DNA of 64,000 nt from Sebastes aleutianus (lineage: Eukaryota > Chordata > Actinopteri > Perciformes > Sebastidae). Shown here one piece after another: positions 33,831 to 44,504 of the stretch (its first letter is position 1; each line of letters opens with the position of its first letter). The stretch is taken from positions 37,501 to 101,500 of the forward strand of contig CAKAKS010000142.1 of the NCBI GenBank assembly GCA_916700875.1, in the 5' to 3' direction. The notes below the pieces were generated by a model that was given only the letters and a program-made list of their open reading frames with translations, ran no database searches and was not told the DNA's origin. The position numbers and the translations under genes were made by a program.

Positions 33831-34153
33831 GGAACGTTTTACTAATGGTAGAACTTAATGACTTAAAAGCTGGCCTTGGAAGCAGTTTGAGTTTTCTTGT
33901 CAAAGTGTTACAGATGTATCTTTAATAAGGACGGTCTGTTAGGAAAATGTGTTTTTGGCCTCAGGTGAGTTTATTGCTGCAGTGCTGCAATCAGATACTC
34001 CCTACTACCTCATATCGAGCACTCATAGAGGATAATTCCAGGTTTTTACAACTTGGGTCTTACTTTGATAGTTAAGGTTATGGTTTCTATTGATTTTGAT
34101 AACGCTGTACTCAAAAAAGATTTGGAAACACTTTTTTTGGAGGTCAAAATGCG
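33831..34153. other. No recognisable feature
   Basis: Unique sequence between the Tc1 relic and TE-A copy 3. Confidence 0.4.
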
Positions 34154-34704
34154 CAACGTATCTTCAAACAACGGTTCATATGATACGTTACGAAAAGTTA
34201 TTCCTCATTTTCCATGCGTCCAGCAACAAGTGTCAATTTTTGCGCGTCACATGCATGCCGTCTTTTAAAAGGTCCAGTGTGTAGGATCTGGCGGTATTTA
34301 GCGGTGAGGTGAGGAGATTGCAACTGAAGCCTCTCCTGTGTGCCAAGCATGTTGGAGAGCTGGCCGAGTGGCCGACGCAAAAATGCAAATGGCCCTCTCT
34401 TGAGCCAGTTGTTGTAAGAGTAGGTCATTTGGAGCAGAGCAAGTGCTTAGAAGGTGTGTGTGTGTATGTGGGAAGCCAGGGGTGAAGGATACACAGGGTA
34501 CGAACACCTGCCTCCTGGGCAGAAGTCCAATGTTTTTGAACCGACCCGTCCACCCCAACCTCCACCCATGGCGTTTGTTGCTCTTTATACTTCCTGGTTC
34601 ACAATTACGTAAATGAAATACGCATTGGTTTCATGGAATATATACGAATTACAATGCATTACTTTTTGTAGGTATAGCTAAGAACGGTGGATGAGAACAG
34701 CCTG
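34154..34704 (+). mobile_element. TE-A element, copy 3, with nested MITE
   Basis: Starts CAACGTATCTTCAAACAACG, ends GGATGAGAACAGCCTG. Interrupted at TTAA 34265-34268 by another element. Right-hand TE-A text resumes near 34498 (GGTACGAACACCTGCCTCCT). Flanks do not show a 7-bp duplication. Confidence 0.85.
34265..34480 (+). mobile_element. TTAA-type MITE fragment nested in TE-A copy 3
   Basis: TTAA followed by AAGGTCCAGTGTGTAGGATC, TGGCGGTATTTAGCGGTGAG and GGCCCTCTCTTGAGCCAGTT, the 5' half of a very common percomorph element. Its right half, which would repeat the GGTCCAGTGTGTAGG terminus in reverse, is missing; similarity ends near 34470. Confidence 0.75.
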
Positions 34705-34850
34705 ACCTGTGTGCAAGTGAATGCACCCAAACTGCCATCTTTGCACTGGGGAAATTGTGTGAACACAACTACAGTAAGTATACGTACAAGAATTGTGTCT
34801 CCATAATTTATATCAGCGGCTTTTCATTAGTTAAGTTCATTTATTTACTA
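34705..34850. other. No recognisable feature
   Basis: Unique sequence between TE-A copy 3 and the target duplication of the 752-bp element. Confidence 0.4.
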
Positions 34851-35618
34851 GTGACAGGTAGGGATGTCACAAGACCCAATCGGTACCAACTCGGTACCAA
34901 AATTAAAAAAATGTGACGGTACTCGTTTTCTTCGTTACCGAAGGTACCGAACGATGCCTGTAATGGTAATTTGGTACCAGAGCGTAGGTACTGGAGATGC
35001 GATTCTTCCGGATCCAATGGGGGCAGTATACTCTTACAAGTGTTCTCATCTGCCGTGAAATGAAGGAAGAAGAAGAACGCCGTAACAGCACGGAAAAAAA
35101 CAACAACACGAGATGTGAAATATGGCAGCTGCTGCAGCGCTACCTCCGCCTCAACTCGTTGAGAAAACAAATAGCAAGAGTCGGGTACGGAAGTACTTTG
35201 CGTTCGAGGCGGATTTACAAGGAGTAATAATAGATTTGCAAAAAACAGTATGCGGTAGGTAACGGTGCCGTCGTACTTTTCTTTCCAAAGGAGAAAATAC
35301 CTCCAATTTAGCAAAGCACCTCAAAGACAGACATACAGACAATATTTTTTGTTTTAAATACTTGAAGGCTACATGCCACTGTTCTGTTTTGCAATGTTAA
35401 TAGACATTTCTTTTTATTTATTACTTAAAGGCTACATGCCTCTGTTTTTTGTAATGTTCAAATGTTTGAATAAAGGAGTGCGTGTTGAATTACATGGGAT
35501 TTATTGTTTTTTTTCTTTGTTTTACCATGGTATCGAATTGGTATCGAGAATTGGGTAAATTCACTGGTATTGGTATCGACTACTAGATTTCTGGTACCGT
35601 GACATCCCTAGTGACAGG
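34851..35618 (+). mobile_element. 752-bp non-autonomous hAT element with intact ends and 8-bp target duplication
   Basis: The element spans 34859-35610. It begins TAGGGATGTCAC and ends GTGACATCCCTA, a perfect 12-bp inverted repeat, with subterminal GGTACC- and TATCGA-rich sequence on both sides. GTGACAGG at 34851-34858 and again at 35611-35618 is a perfect 8-bp target duplication, diagnostic of hAT-type insertion. The interior keeps the BED-finger exon of a parent transposon but not the catalytic region, so it is a deletion derivative. Confidence 0.95.
35122..35400 (+). pseudogene. BED-type zinc finger relic inside the hAT element
   Basis: The ATG at 35122 is followed by an alanine/proline start, then SRVRKYFAFEADL, the aromatic block of a BED finger. 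In the same frame, after one stop codon at 35260-35262, come a cysteine pair region (VCGR, RC) and NTSNLAKHLKDRH, with the finger's two histidines. So the relic is one frame with a single internal stop. It ends at 35398-35400 after AT-rich, non-transposase sequence. BED fingers in hAT transposases bind the element's ends. No DDE/hATC dimerisation region remains. Confidence 0.8.
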
Positions 35619-35771
35619 TGACTGCCTGAGCACAAATACCTGGCATTTGAGCCATATGATATTTCATAATTGGTCTGATTCAGTTTGCAAATGTGGAGTG
35701 TCTCATAACACAGCAGCTCTCTTTAGCAATGAACCCGCTCAGCTGTAAAAATGCTGCAGTTAGCCCAGCTG

Positions 35772-35772
<1 letters not shown>

Positions 35773-35823
<51 letters not shown>
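35773..35823. repeat. (CA)n microsatellite
   Basis: About 23 CA units, then GCACGG. Confidence 0.95.
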
Positions 35824-37116
35824 GGCTCAGAGTTACACAGCAGAGCGCAACACCTGGACACACTGAAGATGTCCTTCAAACTTTCACATTTTCCATCGCA
35901 GCAGTAATATGTAGAGGCTCTTTGTCTATCTTTGCATTACTTTCCTCCACTTATAAAGCATACATATTATGTGTAATTGTTTGATCAATAAAGAACCATC
36001 TTCATGTATTTCTCTTTTCATTTCCAAGGTAAACTCTGTTCAAACCTTCAAACCTATCGCACCTCATTCTCATCCTCCCATACATCGCAACAGATTCCTC
36101 AGAGATGCTCATACTTATTACCGACCACAAAGGTGCACATTCCGACAGCTCGCGCACAAAGAGGAGAGAGAGATAAAGATGAAGGACGAAAAAGGACAGT
36201 GGCTTATTTATTTTTCACAGTTATTTGTGCAATTCCCATACACGCAGCACAGGGACAAGGTTGGCCTTTTGTCTGACAGTCCTTGCAATCTGAGATGATA
36301 TTGAACTTTGAAGTTTGTCTCAACTCTCAAGAGGATGTTTTTCAGTAAAGAGAAGTAATGTGTGCTGTGGAGGCAGAGGAAGGAAAAGAGTTTGAACGCC
36401 TCTGCCTTTCTTTTGTTCTGTCTCTCTCCCTGCATCATATAGGCTCTATAGTATACTTCTCTGAGGCTCTTATCCTTTGTGCTCTGCAGAAAAAATGTCC
36501 TACAGTGCCCCCTAGAGGCAATCTGGAAAATTACACCCCCATTCAGTACTACTGGTGTGAACCAGTTTCTTTGTTCCAGCTGTTGGATTGAGAGGCTTTC
36601 TGCTAAGCATCGGATAACAAATTCAAATAGTTTCCAGCACAACAAGGACAATAGAAGCGACAGAGGGAAAGACTTCTGAGAGGGGGGAGGGGATGCACTT
36701 AATTTTCTTTCCTCCTACAGGTACTTGCATAAACCCCAAATGTCTCTGCATGAAACGCTCAAACATTGCAACAAAGACATGCACATCCACACAAAACCTC
36801 CATCTGTCACCTATTCAAGGTTTTTCTCTCTCTCCACGTCCCAGGTTTTAATTCAGTTTCTGTAAAAGAATATACCTCCCTCCCTCCCCCAAACAGCCCC
36901 AGATCCCAGAATTTAACACCACAGAAGAGGACAAAAAAACCCAACAATCAGATTCTAATGTGAAATCATTAGACGTGTTTAGTTAAGAGTTGATTCAGTG
37001 GGAGTTCGCAATTTTACAGTCAGTGAGCATGCAAATAGGCAGGTTGTGTTTCTGTGATGGGACAGAGAGGCAGCAGGGGGGGTCTCTGTTGGTATGCATT
37101 AACACTGACAAACACA
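35824..37116. other. No recognisable gene; unique sequence
   Basis: Frames at 36004-36651 overlap on both strands with no domain. GTGCCCCCTAGAGGCAATCT near 36507 is a fragment of a type seen in fish repeats. Nothing else was recognised. Confidence 0.4.
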
Positions 37117-37360
37117 CACGCGCATGCATGAACACACACACACACAGCAGTACAACTGGTACATCCTCTTGATAGGTCAACCATACAGAACACACACACA
37201 CACACACACGCACACACACACACACACACTCACACACACCCTGGGGCCCCTCATGTCTCACAATCACATTCAAATTGTTTATTCTCGCAATCTATCCATG
37301 TTAATGACTCTGCTGTGAAACATACTGATTATTTCGCCAGCACTGAGATGAAGAGAGGCA

Positions 37361-37392
<32 letters not shown>

Positions 37393-37400
37393 GTGTGTGT
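37117..37400. repeat. Cluster of CA and TG microsatellites
   Basis: CA tracts at about 37111-37146 and 37190-37239, and a TG tract at 37361-37400. The CA and TG tracts face each other across about 120 bp, like the larger pair near 18.9 kb. Confidence 0.9.
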
Positions 37401-37424
37401 CCTTGACAGTCAAGACATTTTGGA

Positions 37425-37567
37425 CATTGTTGAAAAATAGGGTCATTTTTGGACATTGAAGACATTTTTGGAAAGTGACGAGACAAGATTTTGGGAAAGT
37501 GGAGACTTTTTAGAAAGTCAAAACTTAAAAAATTAGATAATTTTCAGTCAGTTAGGGACGTTTTAGA
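37425..37567 (+). repeat. Degenerate minisatellite GGACATTTTTGGAAAGTGA-type, block 1
   Basis: Repeated variants of GACATTTTTGGAAAGTG, for example near 37418, 37449, 37466 and 37489. It is interrupted by TE-A copy 4 and resumes at 38041. Confidence 0.75.
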
Positions 37568-38038
37568 CAACATATCCTCATACAACGGTTCGTATGATAT
37601 CTTATGAAATTTTTATTTTTAAATATTCCTCGTTTTTCATGCATTCTCCTAGGAATGTCCAGCAACACTTGACGCACATGTCAATTTACACTTGTTACAT
37701 AAATGGTCTTTTCAAAATAAACGTCCATCTTCACAGGAAACAACTAGGTTAGGTTTAGGCAACAAAACTGTTTATGTAGGTTTATGAAAAGATTGTGATT
37801 TGGGTTAAAATAACTCCTGAAGTGGCGTAACTTATTACGTGACAAATAAATCAACACTGACTTCTGGTTTACGGATACAAACCTGTCCACCCTGACCTCC
37901 TCCCTATGCGGCGTTAGTCGTTTTTTGTACTTCCTGGTTCACGATTATGTGGATTACATGCAAATTGTATTTGTGGAATAAATGTGAATTACAGTGCATT
38001 ACCTTTCGTAGGTTCAAATGGTGTATGAGAACAGCCTG
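37568..38038 (+). mobile_element. TE-A element, copy 4, inserted in a minisatellite
   Basis: Starts CAACATATCCTCATACAACG and ends GGTGTATGAGAACAGCCTG. It carries TTAGGTTTAGGCAACAAAAC. A clear target duplication is not preserved. Confidence 0.85.
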
Positions 38039-38040
38039 GC

Positions 38041-38275
38041 TTAAGAATGAGCGGACCTTTTTGGAAAAGAAATTTGAAGTTGGGACATTTTTGGAAAGGG
38101 GTGACATATGTTTTGACAATGGAGCACCTTTGGAAAGTGAAAACATCTTTTGCAAAATGGGGGAATTTTAAATGATAACGACATTTTGGGAAAGTGTGTA
38201 TATTTTAGGGTGGACGTTTTTAGAGAGTAAGGGCATTTTTTGGAGCATGAGGACATTTTGGAAGGTAACATGTCC
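38041..38275 (+). repeat. Degenerate minisatellite, block 2
   Basis: The GGACATTTTTGGAAAG unit resumes after TE-A copy 4 (for example near 38083, 38188, 38245 and 38260). The minus frames here are repeat products. Confidence 0.75.
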
Positions 38276-38417
38276 AGATATATCCGCTGCGATCGCCCAG
38301 GGACTTGCCTCATCTCTCAAGCTGGTGAAGTTTAAGACCCACGATGGTCTACGGCTTAAGGCCCACACCGAGGAGCATGATGGATAAGCGGCAAATACAC
38401 GCTTTTATTATATATCT

Positions 38418-38650
38418 AGGGCTTTTAGTGTGAAAGGTAAGAACAGAAGAAGTGGATCTGGTCTGCGCTGCCTTTGTCAAGGTTGGAAGAAGTAATACAG
38501 TTTGTCATCTTGGTTTGGACTACAGAGCCTCCATGTTGTTGTTTCATAAATATAGGCACAACTCATTAGTTCTGCACAATATGATTGGTTGATACCTTTA
38601 TTCACGGTGAGAGAGCTCAGAAAATCAACCTTGTTCTGAAATTTTTTTTT
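38418..38650. mobile_element. TE-E repeat, copy 2 (uninterrupted)
   Basis: TCTAGGGCTTTTAGTGTGAA to AATATGATTGGTTGATACCT. It aligns with 5519-5930 but lacks the 152-bp insertion found there at 5593-5745. Confidence 0.65.
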
Positions 38651-39093
38651 GCTCTTTCGGTGCGTAATATATACATTATATGTGAAAATATTTATGATAA
38701 AAACAACAGTCTGAAAAAATATATTGACATGCGAATTAATCGCATTAAAAAAACTCTACCAGTGTATAACAGCCTTTATAATTTAGGAAATAGTGTTAAT
38801 CAAAGAGCGCTTAAAACAGAAATATTAAATAAACACTGACTATATTTTCTTTGTTAAAGTAGGCTACCACTCTTATCTAGACATACAGTATGGATATAAA
38901 CACACAACATGCTTAGGGATGAATTCAAAGTACTGTACTTTTCGATTTTGAGCCATGTTTTCTTACTTCTGGAACAGAAATCCAACATTTAAAAGTCGGC
39001 CATTTGTATTTAGCCAACAGTTGAACATTAACCTATAAAGGTTTGGAAAGGCATCTCTGTTTCAGTACATGCAACAGTCCTCAGTATGTACAG
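38651..39093. other. No recognisable gene; AT-rich
   Basis: The 84-codon frame at 38585-38839 is AT-rich with no recognisable motif. Confidence 0.4.
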
Positions 39094-39257
39094 GTCGTGT
39101 CTAGAAGGTAACCCAAACATTTTGAAAACTTGCAAAAACTCTTGCAAGACTCGCTAGCCGAACAACCAATCCTAACCATAATCATTCAAGGTCATTGCCT
39201 AACCTTAACCATCTTGCTAGAGTTTCTCAACTTCTGGGGTTACCTTCCTGACACGAC
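39094..39257. mobile_element. Small TIR element (GTYGTGTCTAGAAGGTAACCC family), copy 2
   Basis: 164 bp with ends GTCGTGTCTAGAAGGTAACC and (reverse complement) GTCGTGTCAGGAAGGTAACC, a near-perfect inverted repeat. It shares its interior (TTGCAAGACTCGCTNGCCGA) with copy 1. Confidence 0.85.
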
Positions 39258-40394
39258 CATACGTGCACAAATAAAAATCCCTGGGTCTCGCAAGTATATT
39301 TTGGCAAGAATACCCTACTATGTAAGAGATAATGTACAGCGAGCCGATCATTGTTGCGAAATAAACCCTGACAGGGCGATGCACGAGAATTAAGAAATCA
39401 ATAATTTGACACAAAAATGGTCCTTCAGAGTCCGAGATCAGAACTGTGTCCATAGCAACGGTCTGTGTGTGAACCTCCTCTGAGAGTCACCTCTCTCTGG
39501 TACATCCATTTAATGTGTGTGTTACATCTGTATGGTCCATTTAGTCTCGTTTACATGGGGATATCCAGTAAAATAAAGAACAATGTGAAGGTTGACACTC
39601 ATTATCCATGCCACACACACACACAGACACACACACGCACGTGAACGCACACACGCACGCACGCACGCACAGGCAGGATCAACAGTGTCAGGGAATCTCT
39701 CCCTCAGGAAACGAACCAGGATCCACCTGCCTAACAGACATCTCTCTTCTTCCCTCCTCTCTTTTCATCTCTCTCCTCCTGATTCGCTCCCTCACCCCTT
39801 TAGTGGCCTTTTCCATCCCCACTGAGGTTTCCACATCGAATCAAAACCTCATCTAATCCGGCTGTACTGAATCCAGAGGGGATCCACACACCAACACCGA
39901 GCAGTAAAACTTGGATCTCTTCACAAGACAATGACAGAAAACTGGACTAACAGCCCTCCAGAGTCCACGTCTCTGAGGCGGTGGGGGGGAAACTGCCACC
40001 GCTGCTGCATCATGACCAAAACAAACAAAGATAATTTGCAGGTCAACACAGTGAACTTTGTGTCTGTGCATTTGTGAACAGGAGAATTTGAAACTCATCA
40101 TGTAGAGCAGTCAGCTGGGAGAAGACACAGGTGGTGGTTTAATAACTGGCTGGATGTGTGTGTTGGCTCATATTATTCCTAACATTTGATATAATACAAC
40201 ATAATAAATCCCACAGGCTCAACATGGTTATATGGGTGTAATTTCTCTCAGGACCGAGTATCAGTGTTACCAGCTGTTAGTGGGCTACAACTGATTATTT
40301 GGATTATCGATTATTCATTTAATTTTTTCGCCATGCTAGCGGCCTCTCGTGGCTCTATGGATGTCAATGTCATTCTGATTTGGTTAAGACTGAA
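39258..40394. other. No recognisable gene; unique sequence with a CA/CG tract
   Basis: Contains a CA/CACG tract at 39611-39670, which opens artificial frames. The rest is unassigned. Confidence 0.45.
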
Positions 40395-41220
40395 ATAACT
40401 CAACAACAATTGGATAGATTGCCATAACACTTTGTACAGACATTCATGGCCTTGAGAGGGTTCATTCGAATGACTTTGGTGATCCTCTGACTTTTCCTCT
40501 GGCGCCACCAGCAGGTCAAAGTTTTCACTTAGATGGTGAAATATCTCTACATCTACTCGATCAGGCTGGTCTCATACATTGTTTGTAGCTATGAAAAGTA
40601 ATGCACTGTAATTCACATATATCTCACAAAATCAATTTTTGTGTAATTCAGGTAATTGTGAACCATGAAATATAAAGAGCAGCGAACGCCGAGAAGGGAG
40701 GTGGTCGGGGTGGATGGGTCTAAAAGTACCAGACATTCGCCCAGTAGACCGGCGTTTGTGTGAAACCAGAAGTCAACGTTGATTTATTTGTCACGTAACA
40801 TACATACTTAAGCTGTGCCTCCGAAGTTATTTTAAGCCAAACCACGATCTCTTCCTAAATCTAACTTTATCTAAGTTTTGTTGCCTAAACCTAACAAAGT
40901 GGTTTGGTTGCCTAAACCTAACCAAATTGTTTCTTGTGATGATGGAAGTTTATTTTGAAAAGACTGTATGCATGTAATGAGCAGAAATTGACACGTGTTG
41001 CTGTACATTCGTAGGAAAACGAACAAAAAAAGAGGAACAACTTTTTCATAAGATATTACACGAACCCCTGTATGAGAATACGCTGACTCGATGGATTTGC
41101 ACAACATTTTGTACAGACAATTATGGTACACAGACGATGCATCCTGATGGCTTCAATGATGCCCTGACTTTTCCTCTATTGTGCCACCAGCAGGTTGACA
41201 TTTTTGGTCCATCTAACACT
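40395..41220. repeat. Dispersed repeat with two tandem units, split by TE-A
   Basis: The unit (ATTGGATAGATTGCCATAAC, TTTGTACAGACATTCATGG, CTTTGGTGATCCTCTGACTT, GCCACCAGCAGGT) occurs at 40405-40527 and again, diverged, at 41087-41205. I recognise it as a common teleost repeat. TE-A copy 5 lies between, with its own target duplication. Confidence 0.75.
40555..41092 (-). mobile_element. TE-A element, copy 5, with clear 7-bp target duplication
   Basis: The element (40562-41085, 524 bp) starts CAGGCTGGTCTCATACATTG and ends GTATGAGAATACGCTG, inverted repeats of each other. ACTCGAT at 40555-40561 and 41086-41092 is a perfect 7-bp duplication. It contains two TTGCCTAAACCTAAC units. It is the best copy for defining the termini (CAG...CTG). 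Confidence 0.93.
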
Positions 41221-41532
41221 TTGGTCCAGACTTAAATAATTCAAAACAAACTCTTGATAAAAGGCCTAGTTTGGTTTTTAATTTATTAATTTATTGGATT
41301 CTTTTTTAAATTTAGTTTCAGCAAGACGACTTTAATATCTTGGTGTCTGTGTCTAGTGCTCATCCTTGTGTTTCTGCAGGCCATTGTCCTCGTTGCAGTC
41401 ATCCATCCCTCTCAGCTGACTGAGCTCAGCACTCATTGTTACAGTGACCTATGTAATATGGGCTCTTTAAAGCATCCCTATTGTTGTATTATTTCCCAAG
41501 TGGATGTCTTTATCTATACAATACGGGCGCAG

Positions 41533-41563
<31 letters not shown>

Positions 41564-42173
41564 CGTATACCGTTCTGCATAGGGCCAAATAAAATATATG
41601 CAGGACACATTTCATACCACACACAATAACAAAAGACAAACATTAATAGACAAGTGGGTCAGGCAGCTTTTCATTTGATCAGGGGCAGAATGGAATGTGA
41701 GGCTCTTCTTACAACTGCCCTTTGATTCTCTCAGTGTTGTGGTATAATAATAAAGATATCATACATTGTTTGGAGGCCCTTTGGGGATACTTTGTTCGAG
41801 TGTCCACATATGGCTGGATGTTTGTAATGGTAATCCATTTTATGTTTGTTTGAAAGTTTTATGCATAAGATGTGTAGCGAGGATAAAAAAAAAGTAAATC
41901 AGTGAAACAAACAATAGTCAACACGGCAGGACAGTAAATCAGGTAAAAGTGATGGAAAAGCCAGTTAGGAAAGTTATGAAAGTGGGTTCTCAGACTAGAA
42001 TTAAAATGTCATTCTTAGCCTGATAATCAGATTAAGAATGGCTGAAACTGTAGAAGATGGTGTCATGATGGACTTATTCTGTGATGGGATAGTTTTCCCT
42101 GACCATTCAGCAGCGAGGGACAAATTTGTTCCACCAACATAGTTTTCAGTTGAAATATAAGATTACAGGAGCC
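41221..42173. other. No recognisable gene; unique sequence
   Basis: A CA tract lies at 41532-41559. CTTGTGTTTCTGCAG at 41366-41380 looks like a splice acceptor, but no donor or known protein follows, so I do not call an exon. Confidence 0.4.
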
Positions 42174-42413
42174 AGTGGGCAACCTCCAGGTCTGAGAAGT
42201 GAAGCCGATGCCTAAAAATGTCTAATTCAGCATTCAGCTTGTACTTAGCTCCACCCTCTTGTGCCACTTCTGGTTGCAAAATAGCAACATGACAACTACC
42301 AAATACCAAGATGGCGACGCCTAAAATTACGAACTTGAGGCTTCAAAACGGCGGTCCACTAACCAATGAGTGACGTCACGGTAACTATATCCACTTCTTA
42401 TATACAGTCTATG
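42174..42413 (-). mobile_element. TE-D element, copy 2
   Basis: AGTGGGCAACCTCCAGGTCT (from about 42172) through CACCCTCTTGTGCCACTTCT and GAGTGACGTCACGGTAACTA to CACTTCTTATATACAGTCTA. It is the reverse of 19742-20291 with the middle deleted. Confidence 0.8.
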
Positions 42414-44312
42414 CGAGGAACACGTAATGTTTTTTTCCACATAGTTATTTCTGTAAAATCGACTAAGTACGTTGACCACATTCATACTTGTTGCCATCCT
42501 TGTAGACATTTTATGTTGCCATTATTCTGCCTCTGGCACAGGAGGGTGACGTCTACGTTCTTAATCCTCATTTATACTCCTGAACGGATGCGTACACAAC
42601 AGCTACGGACACCACAGATGTGTAGTAGTTCTGTTTATACTGTCCACCTGGAGGACCGGTTCCATACATGCGCACTAAATCACTACGCTACCATTTGCAG
42701 CATTGTGCACGTTCACAACACGAAATCTCTGATGATGAAATTTACGTCACACAGACCCCAGGGGACCCTTGCGTTCTCGCAAACTATAATATACGCTTTA
42801 ATACCACCTACAAAGCTCTGATTGGTTCAATTGTTTTGCCAACTAAGGAAACAGCCAATGAGTCAATGAGCACAGCACCAGGACTTTTGAATCACTGGAA
42901 GAACCCAAGACGTGGGCCGCGATTTAGCCTTCTACAACAATGGGTTTTTCACCAACTGCTCCCTTGATGCTTTGGCAGCATGGACTTGTAAGGTATATTG
43001 CTGGATTCTAACAAAGTTACCATCTTTTTGTCTTGGTGAAAATGACAGGTGTTCACATTTTACTGTCGGGTAAAGTATCAGATACTCATATTTCTTAGAA
43101 TATTTTTCTTTTGAGAGAGACAGATGTGAGGGAAAACCCGTGGAGTTAGAAGCTCCTGGAAGAGAAGCTATAGATATGAGAGGGGGTGGGGCCTCAGCTC
43201 TCCATAGGATCCATATAAGTTTCCCGAACAAAGAAAGCGACCCCTGCCACCTTGATTCCATTTCCTGTTGTCTAATAAAATCAGGGATGACCCCAGCTAG
43301 TCCCTTGTTAATGGTTATCATCTCCGCTCCTCCCTTTCCTTTACCCATCACCCCTCCATCCCCACCCCCACACTCAACACACATAAACCCCCCCCCCCCC
43401 CCCCCCTCCCCATCATTCTCATATACAGCTGCCCAGAGGGACCGGCCCTGATATTTACACAAAGACAAGAAGACGCTGCTCGCCTGCTGCGCCAGCTGCA
43501 CTCTCAGGAAAAAACGGTATACCAGTGGCGAGACTTTAAAGACGGATGGGAGGTTACTGCGCTCCCATATTTAGAGCGGGTTATGGGACACAGAGGAAGG
43601 CTTAGGGAAAATGACTATCTCCCTGCACACCATCCTCTGTCTTAGATTTGAGCAAATCACCCCCAAGTGTGCAATATTCTGGCTTTACTGAAAACAGGAT
43701 GGTCCTTTTTCAAAGGGCCTTTGATCAAAGGATAACAGTCCGCAAAAGATAAATGTGTAATGGTTTAACCCAAATGAGTTTCAGGTCTTTAAATAAAGGT
43801 TCATTGCCAATCATGAATTCTTAGATTCTTCCTAGTTAATTTTGGTTACTTTCAAATAAAAAACAGCTTGTCGGATGTAAAACTAAACTGATTTAGCAAG
43901 ACACGAAAAACGTTCCCTCATTATGTTGATAAAAAAAAGGACATAAATTGGACGACATTACATTCCTTCCAAAACACATTTGCTGTTGTAAATTATTCAT
44001 ACTGTATATACATCGGTTAAAGCTCCAGCCACAATTAATTGTGTGCATTTTGTCAGATTATTCAGCCACTTGCTTCCATGGCTGCAGAAGGCTGTGTTTG
44101 TGTGCCAATTTGTTTCATATGTGGCAACGGGGTGTCGAAATGGGCCGTGGACGGGATCACACGGGCCAAAAAAAAAACAGATGTTCTGGACTGGAATGGA
44201 AATTTCAAAGGTGAATAATACTGGCTATTTCAATTTAGCATGTTTCCTTAATATTTGATGACATATCATGGTCATTTTATGATTTATTACAGTAAAAAAT
44301 TACATATTGGTC
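42414..44312. other. No recognisable gene; unique sequence
   Basis: Includes a 19-base poly-C at 43388-43406, which creates proline/glycine-rich frames on the two strands. The stretch 42540-42960 could be an old MITE but I cannot define its ends. Confidence 0.4.
43388..43406. repeat. Poly-C tract
   Basis: A run of 19 C. Confidence 0.95.
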
Positions 44313-44504
44313 CTTTAAGGCAGTGGTTCCCAAACCTTTTCTGCAGGGCCCCCCTTTCGTAGATAAAAATATATTTTCAAGCCCCCCCTGAGGCCAGTGC
44401 AGAACTATGCATCATTAATATTTAGCCTCGCTGCACTCCCCATTTTATACCTCTGGGCCCCCCTTAAGGGTCCCGACCCCCGTTTGGGAACCACTGCTTT
44501 AAGG
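44313..44504. mobile_element. 176-bp hAT-type MITE with perfect target duplication
   Basis: The element (44321-44496) starts CAGTGGTTCCCAAACC and ends CGTTTGGGAACCACTG, a 15-bp near-perfect inverted repeat. CTTTAAGG at 44313-44320 and 44497-44504 is a perfect 8-bp target duplication. The interior is rich in GGGCCCCCC-type runs. It is non-coding and mobilised in trans. Confidence 0.97.

Noticed and set aside
41366..41460. Possible exon after CTTGTGTTTCTGCAG
   Set aside because: The acceptor is good, but there is no plausible donor, no known protein similarity, and the frame ends in a CA tract.
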